The position numbers and the translations under genes were made by a program. DNA of 16,890 bases from UBA7374 sp965660635. Its GTDB lineage: Bacteria; Verrucomicrobiota; Verrucomicrobiia; Opitutales; Coraliomargaritaceae. The notes under the pieces are model-generated. The model made no database searches. It was given only the letters and a program-made list of their open reading frames with translations, and had not been told where the DNA came from. The DNA lies in NCBI GenBank assembly GCA_965660635.1, contig CBFIAS010000037.1:1-16890 (forward strand), in the 5' to 3' direction. Shown piece by piece: positions 1 to 8,663 of this stretch; position 1 is the stretch's first letter; every line of letters starts with the position of its first letter.

Positions 1-1028
1 ACCGACTCTGGATTCCACACGTAGTAGAGCCCCTCTTCACCGTCCGTGTCCGCGTCCAACGCCGAGTAAAAGCCCCCGCAGTCCGCCAGCATCTCCCGCC
101 GCAGCCAGTCCACCGTCTCCTCCACCACCGCCGCGTAGAGCGGTTCACCCGTGCCTTGCCAGCCACGCGTGTAGCTTTGCAGCAACAAAGCATTATCATA
201 GAGCATCTTCTCAAAATGCGGAATCAACCAGTGCGCATCCACACTGTAACGCGCAAAGCCACCCCCGAACTGATCGTACAACCCGCCGTGCGCCATCGCC
301 CGCAGCGTCGTCCGGCAAGCCGCGTCCAGACGCTCCGCCAGTTCCTCATCCATCCCCGGCAAACCGCGCACCGCCATTAAAAAATGCAAACACATCGACT
401 GCGGAAACTTCGGCGCCTGCCCAAAGCCCCCGTACTGATCGTCGTGATTGCCCAGAATGCCCTGCGCCGCCTCCGGCAGCAAAGCACCCGACCAATCCGC
501 AAAGCCGCCGCCCGCCGCACCGGCCCGCGCGCCATGCAGGATGTTCTTCTCAATCGCCTCCGCGTTCTCCGTCAACTCAGCCCGCGAACGCTTGTAGAAA
601 TCCGAGATCCGCATGATCAACTGCGGCCACGGCACCAGCCCGTTCCCCCGGTCCTCCGGCGGGAAATACGTCCCGCCGAAAAACGGGCGCCCGTCCGGCA
701 GGCAAAACACATTCAGCGGCCAGCCTCCCTGTTGCTGGATCATTTGCACCGCCTCCATATACACCTGATCCACATCCGGACGCTCCTCCCGGTCCACCTT
801 CACACAGACGAAGTGCTGGTTCATCAAGCCCGCGATGTAGTCGTCATCAAAACCCTCGTGCGCCATCACATGACACCAGTGGCAGGCCGAATACCCGATC
901 GAAACCAGCACCGGCACGTCCCGCTCCCGCGCCTCCGCAAATGCCGCGTCCCCCCATGGATGCCAGTGCACCGGCTGATCGGCGTGCTGCCGCAGGTACA
1001 GACTCTCCTCATGCCCCAATCCGTTCAT
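1..1028 (-). CDS. DUF255 thioredoxin-domain protein (YyaL/SSP411 family), 3' end outside window
   Basis: Reverse-strand translation from the ATG at 1028 gives 342 residues that stay open to the window edge, so the C-terminal half is missing (the family is usually near 700 residues). The N-terminus shows the family's hallmark thioredoxin-like fold: QHADQPVHWHPWG near residue 15, SACHWCHVMAHE with a CxxC near residue 48, then VKVDREERPDVDQVY and GGWPLNVF. After it comes the alpha-barrel part with GGFGQAPKFPQ, GGLYDQFGGGFARYSVD, HFEKMLYDN and SALDADTDGEEG. The biochemical role of the family is unsettled; related fused proteins are described as thioredoxin- or epimerase-like, so I assign no reaction. 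It is transcribed divergently from the PerR-like gene and its start lies about 95 bp from a PerR-type palindrome. An in-frame GTG ten codons upstream (GVCSVRG lies between) is possible, but the ATG fits the family's N-terminus better. Confidence 0.93.
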   Translation of the reverse strand, partial: MNGLGHEESLYLRQHADQPVHWHPWGDAAFAEARERDVPVLVSIGYSACHWCHVMAHEGFDDDYIAGLMNQHFVCVKVDREERPDVDQVYMEAVQMIQQQGGWPLNVFCLPDGRPFFGGTYFPPEDRGNGLVPWPQLIMRISDFYKRSRAELTENAEAIEKNILHGARAGAAGGGFADWSGALLPEAAQGILGNHDDQYGGFGQAPKFPQSMCLHFLMAVRGLPGMDEELAERLDAACRTTLRAMAHGGLYDQFGGGFARYSVDAHWLIPHFEKMLYDNALLLQSYTRGWQGTGEPLYAAVVEETVDWLRREMLADCGGFYSALDADTDGEEGLYYVWNPES

Positions 1029-1121
1029 CCCCCGTACCGAACAGACCCCCCTCACAGGCGCAAGCGAGAAACGGTATTCTACCAACACAAACGCGGAAGA
1101 GCCAGCCTCCCGGACGGACAA

Positions 1122-1144
1122 ATAATTAGAATAATTCTAATTAT
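1122..1144. promoter_or_regulatory. PerR/Fur-type operator palindrome
   Basis: A perfect inverted repeat is seen: ATAATTAGAAT, one central A, then ATTCTAATTAT. Its 7-1-7 core at 1126-1140 (TTAGAAT-A-ATTCTAA) differs from the Bacillus PerR box TTATAAT-N-ATTATAA at one position per arm. It lies in the spacer between the divergent DUF255 gene and the Fur-family gene, 51 bp before the latter's ATG. Both arms carry TAGAAT, which resembles a -10 box in each direction, so bound repressor could occlude both promoters. The palindrome is directly visible; PerR binding and autoregulation are inferred. Confidence 0.75.
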
Positions 1145-1195
1145 CGCTTGAAATGCCGCCTCTTTCCGTTTCACTGTAAGTAACTTATCACGCTG

Positions 1196-1630
1196 ATGAA
1201 CCTCGCACCTGAATATAAAGAACGGCTCGAAGAAGCCCTGTCCCATACCGGACAGCGGCCCACCCGTCAGCGCGAGCACGTCTTTTCCGTCATTCTGGAA
1301 AAGCGCGACCACCCCACGGCGGACGAGATCTACGCCCGCGCCCGCAGCGGCATGCCGACCATCTCGCTGGCCACGGTGTACAACTGCCTCGACACCCTGG
1401 TGGAGAGCGGCCTCGTCCGGCAAGTCAACTTCGACCGCGAGCCCACCCGCTACTGCCCGAACCTCACCCAGCACGCCCACTTCTACTGCAAGGAAAGCGG
1501 CGAAGTCGTCGATGTGGATTTACCGGATAAAGTCATCGCGCAGCTCAAGGCGGCCCTGCCCAAAGGCTTTGTCCCCCAGCACATCAACATCGCCTACCAC
1601 GGCCAGTGCCCCGGCTGCAAAGACGACTGA
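1196..1630 (+). CDS. perR: Fur-family transcriptional regulator, PerR-like
   Basis: This 144-residue protein is a dimeric metal-responsive DNA-binding regulator. The winged-helix half carries RPTRQREHVFSVI (21-33), HPTADEIYARAR (39-50) and the recognition helix ISLATVYNCLDTLVESGLV (56-74). The C-terminal half carries QHAHFYC (92-98), VVDVDLP and CPGC (138-141). Aligned by eye to Bacillus PerR, the regulatory-metal ligands H37, H91, H93 and D104 correspond to H39, H93, H95 and D106, but the D85 position is Cys87. The first structural-zinc CxxC reads C98-K-E-S101, so its second Cys is replaced by Ser, while the second pair is intact. No clear Shine-Dalgarno precedes the ATG. It lies 42 bp upstream of sufC and downstream of a PerR-type palindrome, suggesting autoregulation and control of the suf genes. 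A Fur, Zur or iron-sulfur regulator role cannot be excluded. Confidence 0.85.
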   Translation: MNLAPEYKERLEEALSHTGQRPTRQREHVFSVILEKRDHPTADEIYARARSGMPTISLATVYNCLDTLVESGLVRQVNFDREPTRYCPNLTQHAHFYCKESGEVVDVDLPDKVIAQLKAALPKGFVPQHINIAYHGQCPGCKDD

Positions 1631-1672
1631 AGCAATCTGAATTTCCCATAACACACGATTTATCCAAACAAC

Positions 1673-2434
1673 ATGAACAGCCTCGAAATCAAGCAACTCA
1701 ACGTCTCCATCAACGGACAACCGATCCTCAAGGACTTCAGCCTGGAAATCCCCAAGGGACAAGTACACGCCCTCATGGGCCCCAACGGCACCGGCAAGAG
1801 CACCCTTGCCAAGGTCGTTGCCGGGCACGAGGACTACACCGTGGAGAGCGGGGAGATCCTCCTCGACGGCCAGAACATCCTCGGCCAGGAACCCGACGAG
1901 ATCGCCCACGCCGGTCTCTTTCTCGCCTTCCAGTATCCCATGGAGATACCCGGCGTGAGCATCGCCAACTTCATCCGCGCCGCCCGTGCCGCCCGCCTGC
2001 CCGAGGGCGAGGAAATCAACGCCGTGGCATTCTACAAGGAACTCTACGAAAAGATGGACGGCCTCAAGATGGACCGCTCCTTTACCGCCCGCTCCCTTAA
2101 CGAAGGCTTTTCCGGCGGCGAAAAGAAGCGCTGCGAAATCCTCCAGATGGCCATGCTCGAGCCCGCCTACTGCCTGATGGACGAGACCGACTCCGGCCTC
2201 GACATCGACGCCCTCCGCATCGTCGCCGACGGCGTCAACCACATGCGCTCAGAAGAGCGCGGATTCCTCGTCATCACCCACTACCAGCGATTGCTCGACT
2301 ACATCGTGCCCGACGTCGTCCACGTCATGTTCGACGGGCGCATCGTCCACAGCGGCCCGGCCGACCTGGCCAAGGAACTCGAAGACAAAGGCTACGACTG
2401 GGTCAAGGAGACCTTCGCCACCGCCGCCATCTAA
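1673..2434 (+). CDS. sufC: SufC, Fe-S cluster assembly ATPase
   Basis: This 253-residue cytoplasmic ABC-type ATPase powers conformational change of the SufBCD scaffold during iron-sulfur cluster assembly. Its length is normal for SufC. Visible motifs are Walker A GPNGTGKST (36-44), the ABC signature FSGGEKKRCE (146-155), Walker B YCLMDE (166-171) followed by TDSGLDIDAL, and the H-loop VITH (200-203). ETDSGLDIDAL and YPMEIPGV are typical of SufC rather than of transporter ATPases, and no permease lies nearby. It follows the PerR-like gene by 42 bp and precedes sufB by 20 bp, so the genes are probably cotranscribed. The ATG has no clear Shine-Dalgarno, like several other genes here. I see no truncation or lost motif. 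Confidence 0.97.
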   Translation: MNSLEIKQLNVSINGQPILKDFSLEIPKGQVHALMGPNGTGKSTLAKVVAGHEDYTVESGEILLDGQNILGQEPDEIAHAGLFLAFQYPMEIPGVSIANFIRAARAARLPEGEEINAVAFYKELYEKMDGLKMDRSFTARSLNEGFSGGEKKRCEILQMAMLEPAYCLMDETDSGLDIDALRIVADGVNHMRSEERGFLVITHYQRLLDYIVPDVVHVMFDGRIVHSGPADLAKELEDKGYDWVKETFATAAI

Positions 2435-2454
2435 ACCACCAACAGCATTCTACC

Positions 2455-3873
<1,419 letters not shown>

Positions 3874-3919
3874 CCGCGCTCCCAACCGCTAAAACTACCT
3901 GCAACCGATTTCCCGAATA

Positions 3920-5221
3920 ATGGACACCCTACTGGAAAAACCACAATCCGCTAAACCGGCCAACGAGCCCGACTGGCTGGCCCAGCGCCGCGCCCAGGGC
4001 AAGGCACAGTTCGACGCCCTCCCCGAGCCCAGCCCGAAGGACGAACGCTGGCGCTTCGCCTCCACTGGACGCCTCCAGACCGGCGGCTACGCCCCCGCAC
4101 CCGCCCCTTCACCGGAAACCCTCGAAGCACTCATCGCACGCTCCAACTTGCTCGGAAATTGCGCCGGTAGCCTCGTCTTTGCCGACGACGCCCAGGCAGC
4201 CTTCCAGCCCCTCGATCCCGCACTCGTCGAACAGGGCGTTATCTACCTGCCCGTTGCCGAGGCCGTCGCCCAGCACCCCCAACTCATGGAGAAATACTTC
4301 CTCCAGGAAGGCACCGAGCTCGGCTCCGAAAAATACTTCGGCCTCCATGCCAGCCAAGTGCGCGCCGGCGCTGTCCTCTACATCCCCAAAGGCGTCACCA
4401 TCGAGCAGCCCTTCGTCAACTACCACTGGAGCAGCGCGGCCAACGCCGCACTCTTCCCCCACACCCTGATCATCGCCGAGGACAACGCCAAAGCCGCCCT
4501 CGTCGATTGCTACCTCTCCGAAACCGAGGAAAACCCCGCCCTCGCCACAGCCGTCTCCAACATCCACGCCGGATCCGGAGCCAAGGTCTTCCGCAAGGTC
4601 GTGCAGAACTGGAACGAGTCCTGCACCTCCTTCCAGCTCGACACCACCGTGGCCGGACGCGACGCCCAAGTGAAAAACCTCGCTGTCAACATCGGCGCCG
4701 AACGCGCCCGCTTCGAGAACCAAGTCCGCATCGAAGGCCCCGGCGCAGACGTCAAGATGTACTCCCTCACCGTAGCCGAACGGAACCAGGAATTCGACCA
4801 GCGCACCTACCAGATCCACAACGCGGGCAACGCCGTATCCGACCTCCTCTACAAAAACGCCCTCCTCGACAAGAGCCGCACCATCTTCTCCGGCCTGATC
4901 AAAGTCGCCGAAGGCGCCCAGCAAACCGACGCCTACCAGACCAACCGCAACCTCCTCCTCGACCCCTCCGCCGAAGCCAACGCACTACCCGGACTCGAGA
5001 TCCTTGCCAACGACGTCAAATGCTCCCACGGCGCCACCACCGGCAACGTCGATGAAGCTGCCCTCTTCTACATGATGAGCCGTGGCGTCCCCCGCCGCAC
5101 CGCCATGCAACTCATGGTCTTCGGATTCTTCGAAGAAGTCATCGGAAAACTCGAAAGCGACGAACTCGCCGACAACCTCCGCACCCTCATCCACGAAAAA
5201 TTCCAAGCCAAAATCACCTGA
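3920..5221 (+). CDS. sufD: SufD, Fe-S cluster assembly scaffold subunit
   Basis: This 433-residue protein is the SufB paralogue that forms the SufBC2D scaffold and supports iron acquisition for cluster assembly. The N-terminal part is variable. The beta-helix core contains AGAVLYIPKGVTIEQPFVNYH near residue 155, and the C-terminal part contains DVKCSHGATTGNVDEAALFYMMSRG with Cys368 and His370. His370 lies in the motif where E. coli SufD has a functionally important histidine. It is the last gene of the perR-sufCBD run, and no cysteine desulfurase (sufS), sufU/sufE or sufA follows within the window. I see no rho-independent terminator directly behind it; the next 570 bp are a non-coding spacer. 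The ATG at 3920 lacks a strong Shine-Dalgarno. Confidence 0.96.
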   Translation: MDTLLEKPQSAKPANEPDWLAQRRAQGKAQFDALPEPSPKDERWRFASTGRLQTGGYAPAPAPSPETLEALIARSNLLGNCAGSLVFADDAQAAFQPLDPALVEQGVIYLPVAEAVAQHPQLMEKYFLQEGTELGSEKYFGLHASQVRAGAVLYIPKGVTIEQPFVNYHWSSAANAALFPHTLIIAEDNAKAALVDCYLSETEENPALATAVSNIHAGSGAKVFRKVVQNWNESCTSFQLDTTVAGRDAQVKNLAVNIGAERARFENQVRIEGPGADVKMYSLTVAERNQEFDQRTYQIHNAGNAVSDLLYKNALLDKSRTIFSGLIKVAEGAQQTDAYQTNRNLLLDPSAEANALPGLEILANDVKCSHGATTGNVDEAALFYMMSRGVPRRTAMQLMVFGFFEEVIGKLESDELADNLRTLIHEKFQAKIT

Positions 5222-5241
5222 CCCAAACCGCCCCCCAATAA

Positions 5242-5271
5242 ATCGATATCGAAATCCAAATTGAAATCGAC
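5242..5271. repeat. Five tandem 6-nt units (ATCGAA-like)
   Basis: Five consecutive hexamers read ATCGAT, ATCGAA, ATCCAA, ATTGAA and ATCGAC. They start 20 bp after the sufD stop. The repeat is degenerate but in register. Function is unknown; it does not form an obvious terminator. Confidence 0.6.
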
Positions 5272-5321
5272 CCCAGCTTCCCGGATCCCAACTCCCGGTA
5301 GTTCCGTTTATTCAACCACCA

Positions 5322-5398
5322 ATAAACACAGATCCACACGGATTCATTCCTGATCCTTCCTCATCCTTATCAGTGTTTATCCGGGTCCATCCGTGGTT
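5322..5398. repeat. Inverted clusters of 10-nt units (ATCCGTGTTT-like)
   Basis: On the right are three tandem 10-mers: ATCAGTGTTT, ATCCGGGTCC and ATCCGTGGTT (5369-5398). On the left, two units occur in reverse complement: AAACACAGAT and CCACACGGAT (5324-5343). ATAAACACAGAT (5322-5333) can pair with ATCAGTGTTTAT (5369-5380) with one mismatch, giving a 12-bp stem with a 35-nt loop. Similar short motifs are familiar from intergenic regions of Verrucomicrobia and Planctomycetes, as far as I recall. No function can be stated. Confidence 0.6.
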
Positions 5399-5476
5399 TC
5401 AAACCATGCCAGTTTGATACTCGTCCCCGGGATTGGCTTGCCAATTGGCATGAAACAAACAGCTTTAAAAACGCAC

Positions 5477-5499
5477 GTGGGCGTAGCTCAGTTGGATAG
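5477..5499 (+). pseudogene. 5' fragment of tRNA-Arg (broken copy)
   Basis: These 23 nt are identical to the first 23 nt of the intact tRNA-Arg at 5625. They comprise the acceptor 5' strand, TA, the D-stem GCTC and the D-loop up to GGATAG. The D-stem 3' half, anticodon arm and T-arm are absent, so no functional tRNA can be made from this copy. Confidence 0.85.
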
Positions 5500-5505
5500 T
5501 TTCGA

Positions 5506-5567
5506 GGCGCGCAGCGCCGACAACCCCGGACGGCGAAGCCGGGCCGGAAACATCGGATCATCCGATG
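5506..5567. other. Three successive hairpins of unknown nature
   Basis: The sequence replacing the 3' part of the first tRNA copy folds into three adjacent stems. The first is GGCGC-GCA-GCGCC at 5506-5518. The second is a compound GC hairpin with CGGC-GAA-GCCG at 5531-5541 inside CCGG/CCGG at 5526-5529 and 5544-5547. The third is CATCGGAT-C-ATCCGATG at 5551-5567. It contains no ORF of note. It could be a relic of a small palindromic mobile repeat, a structured RNA fused to the tRNA fragment, or an attenuator-like element; the sequence alone does not decide. Confidence 0.5.
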
Positions 5568-5624
5568 CTCGGAGTTAGGATTAACTTGCCAATTGGCATG
5601 AAACAAACAGCTTTCAAAACGCAC

Positions 5625-5698
<74 letters not shown>

Positions 5699-5720
5699 CG
5701 TGGCGCACAGCAAAACCAAT

Positions 5721-5737
5721 CTTTGCGCCTTTGCGTG
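5721..5737. repeat. Short periodic motif CTTTGCGC/CTTTGCGTG
   Basis: Two near-identical 8-9-nt units lie side by side, 23 nt after the tRNA-Arg and 55 nt beyond the lpdA stop. Similar CTTTGCG runs are, from memory, common in intergenic DNA of several environmental phyla. Nothing else is recognisable between 5699 and 5791, and no rho-independent terminator is visible for lpdA. Confidence 0.45.
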
Positions 5738-5791
5738 AGATAATACCTCTTTTGCTTCGGCCCTCTGCGCTTCTGAGGTTTCTTCCCCCGG

Positions 5792-7189
5792 CTAGATATG
5801 GATGGCTTCGCCGAAGACGGCGGCGGCGGCTTCCATCATGGCCTCGCTGAGGGTGGGATGGGCGTGGATGGTGTTGTGGATTTCCTCGGCGGTGGCTTCG
5901 AGCTTCATGCCGAGTCCGTATTCGGCGATCAGTTCGGTAGCATCGGAGCCAACGATGTGCGCGCCGAGGATCTCCCCGTATTTGGGATCGACGAGGAGCT
6001 TGACGAAACCTTCGGGCTGGTTGGAGGCGACGGCTTTGCCGGAGGCCTGGAAGGGGAACTTGCCAACTTTGTAGTCGATGCCGTCGGTCTTGAGCTGTGC
6101 CTCGGTCTTGCCGATGGAGGCGACTTGTGGCTGGCAGTAGGTGCAGCCGGGGAACTCGCGTACTTTCCCGGGGGTGCCGTGGCCGAACATGCCGTTGACG
6201 GCCTGCAGGGCCTCCCAGGTGGCGACGTGGGCCAGCCAGGGGGGGCCGATGATATCGCCTGCGGCGTAGATGCCCTTGACGGAGGATTCGTAGTTGTCGT
6301 CGACCTTGACGTAGCCGCGGTCGAGCTGGAGCTTGACCTTGGGGGAGAGGAGGCCCTCGGTGTTGGCCACCACGCCGATGGCGAGGAGGATGGAATCGGC
6401 GGTGATGCTCTCGCGGGTCTCGCCTTTGACGAGGTCGAGTTTCACGTTCTTGGCACCGACTTTGATATTCTCCACGGCGGTTGAGGTGCGGCAGTCGATG
6501 CCGTCCTTCTTGAAGGAGCGCTCGACCACGGCAGCGGTTTCGGTGTCTTCGACGGGTAGGACCTGATCCTGCATTTCCACGAGGGTGACCTTCGTGCCGA
6601 AGGCGTTGAGGAAATAGGCGAACTCGGCGCCGATGGCTCCGGCACCGACGATAACGATGCTCTTGGGCTGGCTCTTCATTTCGAGAGCCTGGCGGGAGGT
6701 CATGACGCGCTCGCCATCGACTTCCACATCAGGGAGCTGGCGGGGCTTGCAGCCGGTGGCGACAAGGATGCGCTCAGCGGAGAGCACCTTGCCTGCGTCG
6801 GGGCCTTCAGAGACCTCGACCATGCCGGGGACGCTGATCGTGCCAACGCCCTTGAAGTGATCGACCTTGTTCTTCTTGAAGAGGAATCCGATGCCTTGTG
6901 CCATGGTGTCGGCGACGTTGCGGGAGCGGCCGATGATCTTGGCGAAGTCATACTTGATGCCGCTCACGGAGATGCCGAGGTCTTCGCTGTGCTGCATCTT
7001 GTGGTACAGCTCGGCGCTCTTGAGGAGTGCTTTGGAGGGGATGCAACCCCAGTTCAGGCAGGTGCCCCCGGGACGCTCCTGCTCGACGCAGGCGACTTTC
7101 TTGCCGAGTTGCCCGGCGCGGATAGCGGCGGCGTAACCGGCGGGGCCGCCTCCAATGACAACGAGATCGTACTTTTCAGTGTGTGACAT
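5792..7189 (-). CDS. lpdA: Dihydrolipoyl dehydrogenase (E3)
   Basis: This 465-residue flavoprotein reoxidises dihydrolipoamide of the pyruvate and 2-oxoglutarate dehydrogenase and glycine cleavage complexes, using FAD, a redox disulfide and NAD+. The FAD-binding motif VVIGGGPAGYAAA occupies residues 10-22. The redox site GGTCLNWGCIPSK has Cys44 and Cys49. The NAD-binding motif is IVIVGAGAIGAEFAYF, and the C-terminal dimerisation domain contains the catalytic pair in HAHPTLSE (His444, Glu449). The open frame extends 72 codons further upstream into rarA, but the ATG at 7189 (MSHTEKYDLVVIGGG) gives the standard N-terminus. It starts 55 nt after the rarA stop on the same strand and is probably cotranscribed. 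E1 and E2 partners are not in the window, so the complex it serves cannot be told. Confidence 0.96.
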   Translation of the reverse strand: MSHTEKYDLVVIGGGPAGYAAAIRAGQLGKKVACVEQERPGGTCLNWGCIPSKALLKSAELYHKMQHSEDLGISVSGIKYDFAKIIGRSRNVADTMAQGIGFLFKKNKVDHFKGVGTISVPGMVEVSEGPDAGKVLSAERILVATGCKPRQLPDVEVDGERVMTSRQALEMKSQPKSIVIVGAGAIGAEFAYFLNAFGTKVTLVEMQDQVLPVEDTETAAVVERSFKKDGIDCRTSTAVENIKVGAKNVKLDLVKGETRESITADSILLAIGVVANTEGLLSPKVKLQLDRGYVKVDDNYESSVKGIYAAGDIIGPPWLAHVATWEALQAVNGMFGHGTPGKVREFPGCTYCQPQVASIGKTEAQLKTDGIDYKVGKFPFQASGKAVASNQPEGFVKLLVDPKYGEILGAHIVGSDATELIAEYGLGMKLEATAEEIHNTIHAHPTLSEAMMEAAAAVFGEAIHI

Positions 7190-7244
7190 AGCGTATGGTG
7201 CTTGTTCTTGCTCCCTTTCAGAAGTTGCCAGAAGGCGGCCGGAG

Positions 7245-8582
7245 TCAATCTTTATGCGTTTCTTCGGCTTGGATGCGGGCCTTGATCTGCCGGATGCGTT
7301 CGAGGCGGGCGGCGGCGGCAGCCTCGGCTCCGGCCTCACCGGGCTGGTAGAACTGCCGGGGCTCGAGGAGGTATTCCTGCCCGGATACGCCCTCGGGGAA
7401 GTCATGGCTGTAGCGGTAGCCTTTGTCCGCCCCCGCGCTGCTGTGCTTGTCGCGAAGCCAGGGAGGAACGGCCTGCGCTGGCTCCTTGCGGAGGGCTTCC
7501 TTGACCGCGCCGCGGGCCCGGGTGGCGGAATTGCTTTTGGGTGAGGTGGCGAGGTAGAGAATGGCGTGGGCGATGTTGTATTCGCACTCAGGCAGGCCGA
7601 CCTGTTCGCAGGCCTGGAAGGCGGCCACCGCGACGGTCAGGGCGTGGGAATTGGCCAGACCGATGTCCTCGGAGGCGAGGATAACGAGGCGTCGTGCGAG
7701 GAAGCGGGGATCCTCCCCGCCCTCGAGCATCTTGAAGGCCCAGTAAAGGGCGGCGTCGGGATCGGAGCCACGGAGGCTCTTGATCAAAGCGGAGGCGTGA
7801 TCGTAGTGCTCGTCTTCGTCCCGGTCGTAGCGGATGCGCCGCTCGGCGGCAAAGGCTTCGACCGCCTCCGGGCCGATGTGACTGCCGTTGGGCTGGCCGA
7901 GAACCAGCGTCTCTAAGGCGTTGAGCGCGCGGCGCAGGTCACCCCCGGAGAAGCCGGCCAGGGCGCGGAAGACTTCCCCATCGGCGGTGCAGCGATGAGC
8001 ACCGAGGCCACGCGGCTCGTCGGCCAACGCACGTTCCAGGAGGGCTGCGACGGCCGCGTCGGCGACCGGCTCAAAGCGGAAGAGATGGCTGCGGCTGAGA
8101 AGCGGGGCGTTGACGTAAAACCCGGGGTTGTGGGTGGTCGCCCCGATCAACCGGATGTGCCCGGTCTCGACGTCAGGCAAGAGCAGGTCCTGCTGGGACT
8201 TGTTGAAGCGGTGCAACTCGTCGATAAAGAGAATGGTCGGCCGGTCGGCTTCGTAGCGGGCCATGCGCAGGCAGTCCCGCAGTTCGGCGACGTTGGAGAG
8301 GACGGCGTTGATCCGGATGAAACGGCTGCCGGTGGTGGCGGCGATAACCTCGGCCAGGGAGGTCTTTCCCGAGCCGGGCGGGCCGTGGAAGATCAGGCTG
8401 CCAAAGCGGTCGCTCTCGATCAGGCGGGGCAACAGGCAGTCTTTCCCGACGATGTGCTCCTGCCCGACGATTTCCTCCAGCCGGACGGGGCGCATACGCA
8501 CAGCAAGAGGCCGGTGGGCCGCCCGGGCCGTGCCTTCCTCCGCCTGCTCAAAGAGGCCGGACTGTCCGCTTGCTTCGTTCAC
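7245..8582 (-). CDS. rarA: RarA/MgsA AAA+ ATPase, replication-associated recombination protein
   Basis: This 445-residue cytoplasmic AAA+ ATPase is related to clamp-loader subunits and acts at stalled replication forks. The N-terminal line RPLAVRMRPVRLEEIVGQEHI is diagnostic of the RarA/MgsA/WRNIP1 family. Walker A GPPGSGKT occupies 67-74 and Walker B ILFIDELHRFNKSQQD has Asp121-Glu122. Sensor 1 is LIGATTHNPGF, sensor 2 lies in GGDLRRALNALE, and the C-terminal tetramerisation region contains WAFKMLEGGEDPRFLARRLVILASEDIGLA. The length is typical. The start codon is GTG at 8582; an upstream ATG is not seen in frame. lpdA follows 55 nt downstream, and comEC is divergent across 81 bp. Confidence 0.96.
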   Translation of the reverse strand: MNEASGQSGLFEQAEEGTARAAHRPLAVRMRPVRLEEIVGQEHIVGKDCLLPRLIESDRFGSLIFHGPPGSGKTSLAEVIAATTGSRFIRINAVLSNVAELRDCLRMARYEADRPTILFIDELHRFNKSQQDLLLPDVETGHIRLIGATTHNPGFYVNAPLLSRSHLFRFEPVADAAVAALLERALADEPRGLGAHRCTADGEVFRALAGFSGGDLRRALNALETLVLGQPNGSHIGPEAVEAFAAERRIRYDRDEDEHYDHASALIKSLRGSDPDAALYWAFKMLEGGEDPRFLARRLVILASEDIGLANSHALTVAVAAFQACEQVGLPECEYNIAHAILYLATSPKSNSATRARGAVKEALRKEPAQAVPPWLRDKHSSAGADKGYRYSHDFPEGVSGQEYLLEPRQFYQPGEAGAEAAAAARLERIRQIKARIQAEETHKD

Positions 8583-8663
8583 AGTGGCCAGTTTCTCCGG
8601 TCGAAGCGGGCTTGCAAGCGCGAAGGCGGAAGGTCATTTTACTAACGTTATTTTAATTAACTA
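8583..8663. promoter_or_regulatory. Divergent rarA/comEC promoter spacer
   Basis: The side next to comEC is AT-rich (TTTTACTAACGTTATTTTAA near 8637-8656), in contrast to the GC-rich flanks. Toward rarA, a TAAAAT -10-like box is visible on the minus strand, with only a poor -35 match (TTAGTT) 17 nt away. Palindromes AACGTT and TTAATTAA are short and may be chance. No Shine-Dalgarno is clear for either gene. Confidence 0.35.

Noticed and set aside
384..1151. 255-codon plus-strand frame
   Set aside because: It is a shadow of the DUF255 gene, which has clear family motifs on the minus strand; the shadow is Arg/Pro/His-rich without motifs.
7190..7405. 72-residue N-terminal extension of lpdA
   Set aside because: It overlaps the rarA 3' end and is Pro/Ser/Arg-rich; the FAD motif requires the start near 7189.
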